NCBI RefSeq assembly: GCF_024139115.2
Contig: NC_085139.1
Coordinates: forward strand, 15,216,284-15,280,283
DNA length: 64,000 nt
Origin: Armigeres subalbatus
Lineage: Eukaryota > Arthropoda > Insecta > Diptera > Culicidae
Direction: 5' to 3'
Made by a program: the position numbers and the translations under genes
Notes under the pieces: model-generated
The model's input: only the letters and a program-made list of their open reading frames with translations
The model's database searches: none
What the model was told of the DNA's origin: nothing
Shown here: piece by piece, positions 12,350 to 23,647 of the stretch
Position numbering within the stretch: the first letter of the stretch is position 1
How the letters are laid out: the number at the start of each line of letters is the position of its first letter

Positions 12350-13738
12350 GCGAAGATGAATGCAACGATGCCTGTAAAAGACGCGAATGATCAGTTATTG
12401 ACCGACCCAACTGACCAGCTGAAACGCTGGTTCGAGCACTTCGAACAACTTTTTCAAGTGCCAGCCAGGCCATCACCACCTCGGCATGATCTGCCTAAAA
12501 TTATCCTAGCCCGGATTCAGGAGAAGATCGATGCGACTCTCCGGCGGCAGCAAGCCGGATTCCGTGCCGGAAGATCTTGTGTGGACCATATTGTCACGCT
12601 CCGCATCATTCTGGAGCAGGTCAACGAATTCCAAGAGTCCCTTTACTTGGTATTCATTGACTACGAAAAAGCTTTCGACCGTCTCAATCACGAGAATATG
12701 TAGGGCGCCCTGAGACGCAAGGGGGTTCCTGAGAAAATCATCGGCCTCATCGAAGCCCAGTACGAGGCCTTTTCGTGTAGAGTGCTGCACAATGGGGTCC
12801 TGTCCGACCCTATCCGGGTCGAAGCTGGTGTGAGGCAAGCATGTATTCTATCACCGTTACTGTTCCTCATCGTAATCGGTGAGATTCTGGTACCGCGGGC
12901 TGTTATGGCAGCCTATAACCATGGAGCACCTAAACGACTTCGAATTGGCTGATGACGTTGCACTCCTCGCGCAACGGCGCTCTGATATGCAGAGTAACTC
13001 AACGACCTTGCCGAGCGCTCCTCCTCGGCAGGTTTAGTCATCAACGTCAACAAAACCAAATCGTTGGATGTAAACACGGTGACTCCTTCCAGTTTCACAG
13101 TAGCCGGGCAACCAGTGGAGAATGTTGAAAGCTTCCAATATCTTGGTAGTTAAATGGCGTCAGACGGCGGTACCAAGATCGACATAGGCGCACGGATCAA
13201 AAAAGCAAGGGCTGCCTTTGCGAGTTTAAGAAATATCTGGAAAAACAGGCAGATAAATGAACGCACCAAAATACGAATTTTTAACTCTAACGTGAAATCT
13301 GTGCTGTTATACGCTAGCGAAACATGGTGTGTATCAGTGGAGAACACTTCACGGCTGCAGGTGTTCATCAACAGATACCTGCGGTATATAATTCGGGCCT
13401 GGTGGCCTTACAACTGGATCTCAAACAACGAGCTCCATCGTCGTTGTCACCAGAGGCCGATAGCAACAGACATTCGGGATCGGAAGTGGGGCTGGGTCGG
13501 CCACACTCTACGTAGGGGCGGAAACGAAATCTGTAAACAAGCATTAGACTGGAACCCAGCGGGACATCGCAGCAGAGGCAGACCCAGAGGCTCATGGCGG
13601 CGAAGCCTCAATAAAGAAATAAAAGAAGTCGACCGTTATCTAACCTGGCAACAGGTTAAAGCGATAGCCGGGCAACGCTCAGGATGGAGATCTTTCATGT
13701 CGGCCCTTTGCACCACCGGAGGTGTACAGGATCCATAA
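12350..13738 (+). pseudogene. LINE reverse transcriptase and C-terminal domain, broken
   Basis: Recognisable parts are QQAGFRAGRSCVDHI, LVFIDYEKAFDRLNH (catalytic Asp), ILSPLLFLIV, DFELADDVALLAQ (the F/YADD box as LADD), FQYLGS, then a long intact C-terminal stretch with KWGWVGHTLRRG, GRPRGSWRR, LTWQQVKAIAG and a stop after GGVQDP at 13738. The text jumps from PRHDLPK straight to IILARIQEKID near 12500, so the first RT motifs look deleted. Stops occur after HENM (12702) and after YLGS (about 13152), and the frame is lost near 12950. Confidence 0.87.
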
Positions 13739-13739
13739 G

Positions 13740-14301
13740 CCCGATCAGGAATGCATAACAAAATTATAACTCAATTCTATCAATTGTTGTTATTTAAAAC
13801 AACATGTGTTATAATTAGATAATTCGATAAAAATGTGTCTTCGGTCAGTTTTATTTCATATCAAAATTATAACAACATTAGTTATGAATATTTTCACTAA
13901 ATAATTGCCTACATTTTTTATAGACATAGGAACAAAAATCGGAGGTAATCACCTTCAGTATAACTTGAACCCGCTCGATATTAATACATAGCTGGAACAA
14001 AGTTAATTGCCTACATTATGGATGGAAATCCGGCGTGGTAGCGTACCAAATTTCTATCCGTGATGTAGGCAATTACCTTGAAAGTAGATTTTTATACAGA
14101 AAAATTATATCAACAGTTGTTATAATGTTGATATGAAGGTATCAACCTCTGTTTTAATTATGTTACGGCTAGAGGTATTTTTGATATAATTTTTGTTATT
14201 TTAACAACTAACCAGCAAAATTTATAACACATTTTGTTACAATATTTTTCTAAAATAAATAACTCCCCTTGTTATAATTTTGTTATGCATTCTTGATCGG
14301 G
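13740..14301. mobile_element. 562-bp MITE in the LINE 3' end
   Basis: The ends are inverted copies of about 31 bp starting CCCGATCAGGAATGCATAAC on the left and, read inward from the right, CCCGATCAAGAATGCATAAC. It has no coding capacity. The interior contains a second, smaller inverted repeat (about 14008-14075) built on ATTGCCTACAT and ATGTAGGCAAT around GGATGGAAAT. It sits between the LINE stop codon and the LINE tail, so it inserted into the LINE 3' untranslated region or travelled with it. No target duplication is obvious. Confidence 0.8.
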
Positions 14302-14315
14302 AGTAAATAAATAAG

Positions 14316-15095
14316 TTGGTCTTCCGCGAGCATCGTCCAGGTCTCGTGTCCGTAGAGGACTACCGGTCTAATGAGCGTTTTGTAGATTGTCAGTTTGGTA
14401 TGGCGGCGAACTCTATTCGATCGGAGCGTCTTGTGGAGTCCAAAGTATGTACGATTTCCAGCCACTATACGTCTCCGAATTTCTCTGCTGGTATCATTTT
14501 CGGCAGTCACCAGTGAGCCCAAGTACACAAATTCTTCTACCACCTCGATTTCGTCACCACCGATGCAAACTCGCGGTGGGTGGCTCACATTGTCTTCTCT
14601 TGAACCTCTTCCTATCATGTACTTCGTCTTCGACGTGTTGATGACTAGTCCGATCCGCTTAGCTTCCCTCTTCAGTCTGATGTAGGCTTCCTCCATCTTC
14701 TCAAAGCTACGTGCCATAATATCTATGTCGTCGGCGAAGCCAAATAGCTGGACGGACTTATTGAAAATTGTACCACTCGTGTTAATCCTTGCTCTTCGTA
14801 TTACCCCGTATTAAAGCGATGTTGAATGGCAGACACGAAAGACCATCACCTTGCCGTAACCCTCTGCGGGTTTCGAAGGGACTCGAGAATGACCCTGAAA
14901 CTCGAACTACGCACATCACCGGATCCATCGCCGCTTTGATCAACCGTGTCAGTTTATCCGAAAATCCGTGTTCGTGCATAAGCTGCCATAGCTGGTCCCG
15001 ATCGATTGTATCATATGCGGCTTTGAAGTCGATGAATAGATGATGTGTGGGCACGTTGTATTCGCGGCATTTCTGCAGTACCTGGCGGATAAGCC
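14316..15095 (-). pseudogene. 5'-truncated RTE-like LINE, RT part
   Basis: Minus-strand reading gives RQVLQKCREYN, HLFIDFKAAYDTIDR (catalytic Asp), MCVVRVSGSFS, RRGLRQGDGLS, then a frameshift near 14790-14815, then LFGFADDIDIMARS (FADD box) and LVINTSKTKYMIGRG, FVYLGSLVTAEN and LYGHETWTMLAEDQ. The frame then runs into the inserted LINE tail. The endonuclease and first RT motifs are absent, so the copy is truncated at about 15095. Its 3' continuation is at 10111-10511. Confidence 0.88.
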
Positions 15096-15117
15096 AATAT
15101 GGCCAATAAAAAGCTAT

Positions 15118-15350
15118 AAGTGAGAAGTGAAAAGTGAAACATGAAAAAGTGAGATGTGCGAAATGAGCAATGAATGGTGAGATGTGAGAAATAAGAGGTG
15201 AGTTATGGGAAGAGTGAGATGAGAAAAGAGATGTGTGAAGAGATAAGTGTGAAGTTCTGAGAAGAGAGAGATGAGGAGTGAAAAATGATTTGTGAGATAG
15301 AAGTAATGAGAGAAGTGAGGACCGAGGAACGATATTCTTTCTCTTCTCTT
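15118..15350. repeat. Degenerate GTGAGAAGTGAAA simple-sequence block
   Basis: Purine-rich, loosely tandem GTGAGA/AGTGAGAAGTG motifs without a fixed period. The same family, often in the opposite orientation (TTCTCACTTCTCAC), is at 23930-24245, 35001-35200 and around 63008-63300. Confidence 0.75.
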
Positions 15351-15360
15351 CCTTATTTTT

Positions 15361-15488
15361 GCCTTTCTCGTACAACAAAGTTGTACCGAAAGGCTATAGG
15401 ACTACTCCAAAAAACAACTTTTGATAGAAGCTCCGGAGACCCATAGTGTTATATACCGATCGACTCAGTTCGACGAATCGAAGTGATG
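15361..15488. repeat. Left part of a dispersed repeat hosting the R1 train
   Basis: Starts with GCCTTTCTCGT and runs through CGACTCAGTTCGACGAATCG to GTGATG, where the T-run of the first R1-type element begins. The matching right part is at 23647-23888 and ends in ACGAGAAAGGC, the exact inverse of the first 11 bases. I infer that the two parts were one repeat with an internal TG tract before the R1-type elements arrived. Confidence 0.6.
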
Positions 15489-15497
15489 TTTTTTTTT

Positions 15498-17728
15498 CTT
15501 CCTAAGCAATGGAGGGGGAATCTGCTCAACAGATATCCTGGGTTGTCCAGGAAGTGCGGGGTTAGGGGCCACCTCCAACAGCAAACGAGGGAGGCAGGAC
15601 TGCATCCGCGACCCGCTAAACCGTTTCCATTGCCGCCAGCCCATCGTCCCTTCAAAAGGGGGCCAGTGCACAACGCACAATCGAGGTAAGCTGCGTGTCT
15701 TTGCAGCATCGAACATCGTGACTCGCTTTTTTTAGAAGAACACCATAGTATCGTGCCAGCTCATTGCCGGATTTCCAGGTGGCCTTACCACGCCCTATGT
15801 CTTCGGAAGTTGGGAAGGGTCAACTTCGCGCCTGCTTTCCTCTGCACGACTGGTATCAAGAATGATGATGCCGCGTGCACCCCAAATTGACCTCTCTGCT
15901 ATAGGGCCTATTCGCCAACACACAGAGGGACTTGCCGACGCGGTGCCTACGCGTGCCCCAGCCTTGACGAGGACCCCTCTCCGTCCTCGGGCTCAGAACC
16001 CGCCCGGTTGACCGACGCCGCGAAAGCGACGATACCATGTTGTTCTTCGCGCGGCCACTTGTTCGATAAAAGGATCGAGTTCGACCACAGGGCACCGGTA
16101 TGACCCATGAAGCCTACTCTGAACCTTTGGACCACCTCTTATTTGCGCCTGAACTAGCCATTCCTCTAGTCTACGCGCCACCTTCTGTGTAGCTCCGAGA
16201 CGATTTGGACGATATGCGATAAAACGGCGTTCCAGCCAACATCATCTTTAGTAAAGATTCTTTACTCATCCTTCGGTTGTTAGGTTGTCCGGGGTAGTGT
16301 TCAGGCCACATGTGGCAAGCATGTGGTCACGCATTGTGCGAAAACGCGGGCACACGAACAACACGTGTTCCGCCGTTTCCTCTAAACCTGCTCACACCGG
16401 ACACTCAGGTGAGGCCGAGTGTCCGAACCGGTGTAGATACTGTCTGAAGCAACCATGGCCTGTAAGGACCTGGGTCAGGTGGAAAGTGATTTCCCCATGG
16501 CGCTTCTTGACCCACGTACCTATCTCCGGTATCAACCTATGTGTCCATCTACCCTTAGTGGAACTGTCTCACGCACGCTGCCATTTGACCATTGAGGCCA
16601 ACCTGACAGTCCTGCGGATGCCTCTCGTGCCGCGCATTTCGAAGCACTCTATGTCTTCACCGATAACGATGTCAATAGGCATCATACCGGTGATGACGCA
16701 AAGTGCATCGTGCGACACGGTACGGTACGCGCTCGCAACTCTTAGGCACATGAGCCTATACGTACTTTCTAAATTCGTTCTGTAGCAGTTAATACGCAGG
16801 GCCGTGCCCCAAGCTGGCCCCCCATACCTCAGTATGGACAGAGCAACGCTAGCCAGTAGCTTGCACTTGCTGGCATAAACCGCAGAGCTATTGGACATCA
16901 TCCGGGACAATGCCACTATAGCTGTGGAGGCACGCTTGCAGGCGTAATTGACGTGGCTACCAAAGGTGAGCTTATCGTCGATCATTACCCCCAAGAGTTT
17001 GATGGAGCGTTCAGAGGTGACCGTGCAGTTGCCTGCCCTTATCACCGCTTGTTGCTCCGACTTTCGGTTGTTGAAAACAACCACCTCACTACCTCAGACT
17101 TGTGGTGAGCCAGTTCTAACTTCCTGGAACTCATCCACTCCTCCACAATTGCAATCGAGTGGGCTGCAGTCAACTCCACCTCTTCGATCGATTCGCCGTA
17201 GACCTCCAGCGTAATATCGTCAGCGAAGCCAACGATTACCACGCCCACCGGGAACTTCAATCTCAAGACACCGTCGTACATGACGTTCCATAATACCGGA
17301 CCCAGTATGGAACCTTGCGGAACCCCTGAGGTTATGTCAACGCACTTCCGACCCGCCTCCGTGTCGTATACCAGTACTCGATTCTGTAAGTAGCTTCCGA
17401 GAATCTTGTACATATATTCGAGAATTCCAAGACGCAGGAGCGCATCTGCAATAGCTGCCCAACTGGCACTATTGAAAGCATTCCTCACGTCGAGTGTCAC
17501 TACTGCACAATAGCGAACTCCCCTCCTCTTACGCTGGATAGCTATCTCCGCGGATTTGGTAACCGACAAGACAGCGTCTACGGTCGACTTACCCTTACGG
17601 AAGCCAAACTGGTTACTCGATAGACCATCCGCACCCTCCGTGCGTATCAACAACCTGTTGAGGATGATCTTCTCGAGCACCTTCCCCGCCGTGTCAAGCA
17701 GGCATGTTGGTCTAAATACCGACGACGA
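15498..17728 (-). pseudogene. R1-type LINE unit 1: RT and C-terminal region
   Basis: The minus-strand frame begins mid-RT with SSVFRPTCLLDTAGKVLEKI, then FGFRKGKSTVDA, VTLDVRNAFNSASW (catalytic Asp), SGVPQGSILGPVLW and VGFADDITLEV (FADD box). A frameshift at about 17085 and a stop at 16569 (Trp to stop relative to unit 3) interrupt it. The C-terminal cysteine/histidine region and 3' untranslated region follow to a T-run at 15489-15497. The 5' end is truncated at the same RT position as unit 3 and joins GACGAATCGAGGTGATG, part of the dispersed host repeat. R1-clade elements preferring TG/AC repeats are known in mosquitoes; that link is inference here. Confidence 0.85.
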
Positions 17729-17742
17729 ATCGAGGTGATGTC

Positions 17743-17745
<3 letters not shown>

Positions 17746-17794
<49 letters not shown>
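17746..17794. repeat. (TG)n microsatellite between R1 units 1 and 2
   Basis: About 24 uninterrupted TG dinucleotides followed by a T-run. On the minus strand this reads as the A-tail of unit 2 followed by (CA)n and then unit 1. Confidence 0.95.
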
Positions 17795-17798
<4 letters not shown>

Positions 17799-18458
17799 TT
17801 TTTCCTAAACAATGGAGGGGGAATCTGCTCAACAGACATCCTGGGTTGACCAGGAAGTGCGTGGTTAGGGATCACCGAGGGAGGCAGGACTACATTCCCG
17901 ACCCGCCAAACCGTTTCCATTGCCGCCAAGCCCATAGTCCCTTCGGTACAACCAGAAAGTAATGCTTCAAAGGGGGGCCAGTGCATGACGCACCCTCGAG
18001 GTTAGCTGCGTGTCCTTGCAGCATCGAACATCGTGACTCGCTTTTTTAGAAGAACACCATGGTATCGTGCCTGCGCGTTGCCGGCTTTCCAGATGGCCTT
18101 ACCACGCCCTATGTCCTCGGAAGGTGGGAAAGGTTCGACTTCGCGCCTGCTTCCCTCTGCACGACTGGTATCAAGAATGATGATGCCGCGTGCACCCCAA
18201 ATTGACCTTTCTGCGATAGGGCCTATTCGCCAGCACACAGAGGGACTTGCCGACGCGAGGCCTACGCCTGCCCCAGCCTTGACGAGGACCCCTTTCCGTC
18301 CTCGGGCTCGGAACCCGCCCGGTTGACCGACGCCGCGAAAGCGACGATACCATGTTGTTCTTCGCGCGGCCACTTGTTCGATAAAAGGATCGAGTTCGAC
18401 CACAGAGCATGACCACCGGTATGACCCATGAAGCCGACTCCGATCCCTTGGACCACCT

Positions 18459-18746
18459 CTAATTTGCGCCTGAACTAGCCATCCTTGAGTCCACGCGCCA
18501 CCTTCTGTGTAGCTCCGAGACGATTTGGGCGATAGCCGATAAAACGGCGTTCCAGCCAACTTCATCTTTACACATCCTCCGGACTAGGTTGTCTGGGGTA
18601 GTGTCCAGACCACATGTGGCAAGCATGTGGTCACGCATTGCGCGAAAACGTGAGCACACGAACAACACGTGTTCCACCGTTTCCTCTAAACCTGCGCACA
18701 CCAAACACTCGGGCGAGGCCGAGCAAGCCAGCTGCGTTACCTGCAC
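18459..18746 (-). pseudogene. R1-type polymerase C-terminal fragment fused to ORF2 start
   Basis: A 95-codon frame starts MQVTQL, apparently the first codons of ORF2, and passes directly into ECLVCAGLEETVEHVLFVC, the cysteine/histidine motif near the polymerase C terminus, then ends RWRVDSRMASSGAN. It overlaps the last codons of the gag frame by about 10 bases. The fusion is the scar of the internal deletion. Stable expression is not shown. Confidence 0.7.
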
Positions 18747-20404
18747 TTTGATTTTGCAGCACGCTTAAACGCCGGGCACATCGAACCCCCCATGGGGTGC
18801 TTGCTGTTCACAGCTTTGCTGGAACAAATCAAACAATTGGGAGGGTTCGTGCAGCATTGTGCCTTATGTCCCTTCAATCCGCAGCGTCGGCAGAGATTGC
18901 TTCTGTCAGGGCCTTTGCAGTCCCATTGCTTGTGCCCCGGTTCCAGGCACTTGAAGCAAACTTCGGGTTGCTCGTATATGCGCACAGGGCATACCGACCA
19001 TCCCACCTTGACGCTCCCTAACTTGACTACTTAGAGGCGTCCGCTGCAGATAGCTGAACCAATGCTACCTGCGTCCCTGCCGGACCTTTCCGTAGCCGAA
19101 CGGCTGCGGTGGTCGTCTCCACTTCACACTGTCGCCGCAGTGCCGTGACGAGCTCTTCGACTTCAGTGATCTCGTCCAGGTCTTTAACCCTTAGATTCAC
19201 CTCCGTCGTGAGTGCCCTCACCTTGACCGTCTCGCCTAGGACCTCCTCCGCCAACTTCTTGTAGGCGGCGCCCTTTTGCGAGACGCCCCGCTTCAGCTCG
19301 AGTATCATCTCGCCCATCCTGGTACGTCTTATTCGACGTACGTTGGCGCCGAGTTCACCGAGCTTGACGTCACTCCTCATCGCCTTCAAAACATCCGAGT
19401 ACTTAGCCTCGTCCGCCGTGATGACTAGGGCATCGCCCCTGGAGCGATTGGCGCCTACCCTAGACTACCCTCATTCGCCTGGGCCTTCTTTTCGGCCCTT
19501 GACGTCTTCGGTTTCCTCTTGTTCTTGACCAGGGTCCAGGAGGCGTCACCCCCCTCTATTTCCCTGGTCTGGTGCGGCTGAGAACTTTCAGCCTGCCGTA
19601 ACCCCTTATCACCGTCTTTCCTGAGTGGACGGACCTTTCCAGGTCCTTCCTCCCCCCTTTTGGAGGTACCTGACCGGGGTTCAGCTTCCCAGCCCCACTA
19701 CCCTTGTTCGGGGTAGTAACCCTCCGCGTTTTGGAGCGGCCCCCAGGGAGCTCATCCCCTGGAGACTGTCTCCCCCGTTTTTGTGTCTGCTCCGTTGGAG
19801 CAGTCACCCCCGACGTACCCGCAAATACTTGAGCCTCAGTCTGGGTAGATTTTGGCACCACCGTCTTCGCTGGCACGCCTTCGGTCGATTCGACCTTGCC
19901 CGAGTCCGCGAATCCTTGGGCCTCAGTCTGGGTAGACCTCGACTCCACGTATTTCACGGGTTTACAGTTGGCCGTCCCGACCGCCCTCTCCTGCTTGGCG
20001 TCCAACATCGACTTTCGAAGTTTCTGCAAGCTCCTCTTGAGGTCCTTGCTGATATTATGCTTCGATGACGCAAAGTCGATGATGGCGTCCAGCTGTTCCG
20101 TCGACACCTCGAAGGCCGAAAGCCCATCGCGTTTGCGGTTCATCGCCTCCACAAGCCATGGGCCGTCAATAACCCCTACCGGCGTTTTTATAGCCGAGAG
20201 GAAGGTTGAGTGACCCACGCTGGCGCTGCGCACTGAGCTGCCGACTATTGCCTCTGGCCTCCTAGGCGGAGACCTGAACAACCCACCTCTTGCGAAGGGG
20301 TTGTCGCCTACACTACTACCACTAGTTGAAAAATTGTCTTGGTTTTCCATTTTGATCCCACGAGTTGCTCGGGAAAAGAGGTCCACCACGCCAGAGCCCT
20401 GCAT
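18737..20404 (-). pseudogene. R1-type gag (ORF1), frameshifted
   Basis: Three consecutive minus-strand frames form one ORF1. The first (20404-19556) starts MQGSGVVDLFSR, has FEVSTEQLDAIIDFASS and two STQTEAQ repeats, and a basic tail. The second (19389-19027) has MKAMRSDVKLGELG and KKLAEEVLGETVKVRALTTE. The third (19006-18737) has zinc knuckles CFKCLEPGHKQWDC and CRRCGLKGHKAQCC and a third cysteine/histidine cluster starting CLIC. Gag of this type binds element RNA. Frameshifts between the frames break the protein. The same ORF1 type is seen, more decayed, at 50461-51640. Confidence 0.85.
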
Positions 20405-20613
20405 GACGCAGTAAGGGACAATTACTGTGGGGGGTGCCCAGGTACCCCACAGGCTCCGTTAAAGGCCTAGCTTATTATTTCACCCCCCCGCCCATGCATC
20501 CCCTCGGCACGGGTCGCTTGACGCCTTGGGATTAGGGGTTAGGGACGATGGTCCCGGTCTAACTCGCAGTGGCCATGGGGAGGGGTCGTCAAGCCCTTGG
20601 ACAAAGTCCCTGC

Positions 20614-20641
20614 TGTGTGTGTGTGTGTGTGTGTGTGCGTG
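20614..20641. repeat. (TG)n microsatellite between R1 units 2 and 3
   Basis: A short TG run with one GCGT variant, followed by a 15-base T-run (20642-20656). It marks the 5' end of unit 2 and the tail of unit 3. Confidence 0.9.
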
Positions 20642-20656
20642 TTTTTTTTTTTTTTT

Positions 20657-22850
20657 CCTAAACAATGGAGGGGAAATCTGCTCAACAGACATCCTGGGTT
20701 GACCAGGAAGTGCTGGGTTAGGGGCCACCTCCAATGAGGGAGGCAGGACTGCATCCCCGACCAGCTAAACCGTTTCCATTGTCGCCAAGCCCATCGTCCC
20801 TTCGGTACAACCAGAAAGTAATGCTTCAAAGGGGGGCCAGTGCATAACGCACCCTCGAGGTTAGCTGCGTGTCCTTGCAGCATCGAACATCGCGACTCGC
20901 TTTTTTAGAAGAACACCATGGTATCGTGCCAGCGCATTGCCGGCTTTCCAGGTGGCCTTACCACGCCCTATGTCCTCGGAAGGTGGGCAGGGTCGACTTC
21001 GCACCTGCTTCCCTCTGCACGACTGGTATCAAGAATGATGATGCCGCGTGCACCCCAAATTGACCTTTCTGCGATAGGGCCTATTCGCCAGCACACAGAG
21101 GGACTTGCCGACGCGGTGCCTACGCCTGCCCCAGCCTTGACGAGGACCCCTTTCCGTCCTCGGGCTCGGAACCCGCCCGGTTGACCGACGCCGCGAAAGC
21201 GACGATACCATGTTGTTCTTCACGCGGCCACTTGTTCGATAAAAGGATCGAGTTCGACCACAGGGCACCGGTATGACCCATGAAGCCGACTCCGAACTCT
21301 TGGACCACCTCTTATTTGCGCCTGAACTAGTCCTCGAGTCCACGTGCCACCTTCTGTGTAGCTCCGAGACGATTTGGACGATAGCCGATAAAATGGCGTT
21401 CCAGCCAACTTCATCTTTACACATCCTCCGGACTAGGTTGTCCGGGGTAGTGTCCAGACCACATGTGGCAAGCATGTGGTCACGCATTGTGCGAAAACGC
21501 GGGCACACGAACAACACGTGTTCCTCCGTTTCCTCTAAACCTACGCACACCGGACGTGTCCGAACCGGTGTAGGTACTGTCTGAAGCAACCATGGCCTGT
21601 AAGGACCTGGGTCAGGTGGAAAGTGATTTCTCCATGGCGCCTCTTGACCCACGTACCTATCTCCGGTATCAACCTATGTGTCCATCTACCCTTCGTGGAA
21701 CTGTCCCACGCACGCTGCCATTTGACCATTGAGGCCAACCTGACAGTCCTACGGATGCCTCTCGTGCCGCGCATTTCGAAGCACTCTATGTCTTCACCGA
21801 TAACTATGTCGATAGGCATCATACCGGTGATGACGCAAAGTGCATCGTGCGACACGGTACGGTACGCGCTCGCAACTCTTAGGCACATGAGCCTATACGT
21901 ACTTTCTAACTTCATTCTGTAGCAGTTAATACGCAGGGCCGTGCCCCAAGCTGGCCCCCCATACCTCAGTATGGACAGAGCGACGCTAGCCAGAAGCTTG
22001 CGCTTGCTGGCATAAACCGCAGAGCTATTGGACATCATCCGGGACAATGCCGCTATAGCTGTGGAGGCACGCTTGCAGGCGTAATTGACGTGGCTACCAA
22101 AGGTGAGCTTATCGTCGATCATTACCCCCAAGAGTTTGATGGAGCGTTTGGAGGTGACCGTGCAGTTGCCTGCCCTTATCACCGCTTGTTGCTCCGACTT
22201 TCGGTTGTTAACAACAACCACCCCAGTCTTGTGGTGAGCCAGTTCTAACTTCCTGGAACTCATCCACTCCTCCACAATTGCGATCGAGTGGGCTGCAGTC
22301 AATTCCACCTCTTCGATCGATTCGCCGTAGACCTCCAGCGTAATATCGTCAGCAAAGCCGACGATTGCCACGCCCACCGGGAACTTCAACCTCAAGACAC
22401 CGTCGTACATGACGTTCCATAACACCGGACCCAGTATGGAACCTTGCGGAACCCCTGAGGTTATGTCAACGCACTTCCGCCCCGCCTCCGTTTCGTATAC
22501 CAGTATTCGATTCTGGAAGTAGCTTCCGAGAATCTTGTACAGGGGAATTCCAAGACGCAGGAGCGCATCTGCAATAGCTGCCCAACTGGCACTATTGAAA
22601 GCATTCCTCACGTCGAGAGTCACTATTGCACAATAGCGAACTCCCCTCCTCTTACGCTGGATAGCTATCTCCGCGGATTTGGTAACCGACAAGATAGCGT
22701 CTACGGTCGACTTACCCTTTCGGAAGCCAAACTGGTTACTCGATAGACCATCCGCACCCTCCGTGCGTATCAACAACCTGTTGAGGATGATCTTCTCGAG
22801 TACCTTCCCCGCCGTATCAAGCAGGCATATTGGTCTAAATACCGACGACG
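20657..22850 (-). pseudogene. R1-type LINE unit 3: RT and C-terminal region
   Basis: A long frame (22932-21541, with element sequence from about 22850) carries FGFRKGKSTVDA, VTLDVRNAFNSASW, SGVPQGSILGPVLW, VGFADDITLEV and KLLGVMIDDKLTFG, then the C-terminal region. A small deletion near 21555 shifts the frame. The rest continues in 21652-21029 with VCVGLEETEEHVLFVC and the 3' untranslated region. The unit starts at the same RT codons and the same GACGAATCG junction as unit 1, so units 1 and 3 probably descend from one truncated insertion. Differences of a few percent separate them. Confidence 0.85.
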
Positions 22851-22886
22851 AATCGAGGTGATGTCTGTATGTGCGTGTTTTTTTTA

Positions 22887-23556
22887 TTGAGGGATGACGG
22901 CAAATCTGCTTACAGACACCTGAAATTAACACTCAGGGAGTGGGGTTGGCGCGGAAAGCAGAAGGCCAGCCCGCCGAACCCACTAAACCCACCAAAGTCC
23001 CTCCGGGACTTACTGGATGTCAATACTTCGGAGAGGGGCTGTGCTCATGCACTTCACTTGTCCATCCTCTAGCAAGCATTGCTAGTTCGCTGCATTCTCC
23101 TCATCATTACTGATGCAAGTATGACTGCGTATCTCCACTACGATACGTTTTGCATTTGGCGCTCGTACAATTGCTCTCACTTCTTAATTACGGCACGGTT
23201 ACATCGATCATTGGGCGTACCGATTGAGTGCCGAGGTCGGTCCAGTGATTCCGGTTGAAGGATGGCTTCCGGTTCACTGGCGCCCCGACGACTCCGAACC
23301 GTCGTTTTCCCACGATCGGCTACTATTCATCTCCTTCGCTCACTATCCAGTGCTCTCTGGTCTTCACGCCATTTTCGCTGCAACGACAGCATGATCTGCG
23401 TTACTGCTCTGTTCACCATGTTCCACGTATTTTCATTTTCGCACATTTCCTGAACGATGTTGTCGGGATTTATGCTTCCAGTGCTGACCGTTGAGATCCA
23501 ACTCCGTTCTGCCCTGAATCGTGGACAGTCGAATATCACGTGCTCCGGTGTTTCTT

Positions 23557-23560
<4 letters not shown>
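22887..23560 (-). pseudogene. R1-type LINE unit 4: C-terminal and 3' end, divergent
   Basis: The minus-strand frame enters from the long CA tract as REETPEHVIFDCPRFRAERSW and runs through NIVQEMCENENTWNMVNRAV to ALDSERRR at about 23327, matching the polymerase C-terminal region of the R1 type but of another family than units 1-3. A 3' untranslated region follows and ends at a T-run (about 22878-22886) next to GTCTGTATGTGCG. Everything upstream of the C-terminal motif is missing. Confidence 0.75.

Positions 23561-23646
<86 letters not shown>
23561..23646. repeat. Long (TG)n microsatellite
   Basis: About 40 TG dinucleotides, nearly pure, ending TATGTGTA. It is the right-hand boundary of the R1 train. 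Confidence 0.97.

Positions 23647-23647
<1 letters not shown>

Larger units (their letters stand above)
10522..14315 (+). mobile_element. APE-type LINE inserted in the RTE-like element
   Basis: The insertion is bounded by TTGGTCCTCC (10512-10521) and TTGGTCTTCC (14316-14325), a 10-bp duplication with one mismatch that splits the minus-strand RTE-like reading frame. The 3' end carries an AGTAAATAAATAA tail (14302-14314). Inside are, in order, a 5' leader, an apurinic-endonuclease domain, a reverse transcriptase with an internal gap, a C-terminal domain and a MITE near the 3' end. In-frame stops and the gap make it inactive. The clade is uncertain. Encoded protein parts are listed separately. 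Confidence 0.88.
17804..20613 (-). mobile_element. R1-type LINE unit 2: gag-only deletion derivative
   Basis: The unit has a GC-rich 5' leader (about 20405-20613), a gag-like ORF1, an abrupt join at about 18740 to the last part of the polymerase frame, and the same 3' untranslated region as units 1 and 3. Endonuclease and RT domains are missing. Both ends abut TG tracts and the 3' end has a T-run (17795-17803 on the plus strand). It therefore looks like a complete-ended element with an internal deletion, comparable in layout to mammalian HAL1 half-LINEs. Mobility in trans is inference. Confidence 0.75.

Noticed and set aside
17746..17794. (TG)n tract as a promoter or Z-DNA regulatory site
   Set aside because: Its position between element ends explains it as an insertion target or tail; no regulatory evidence.
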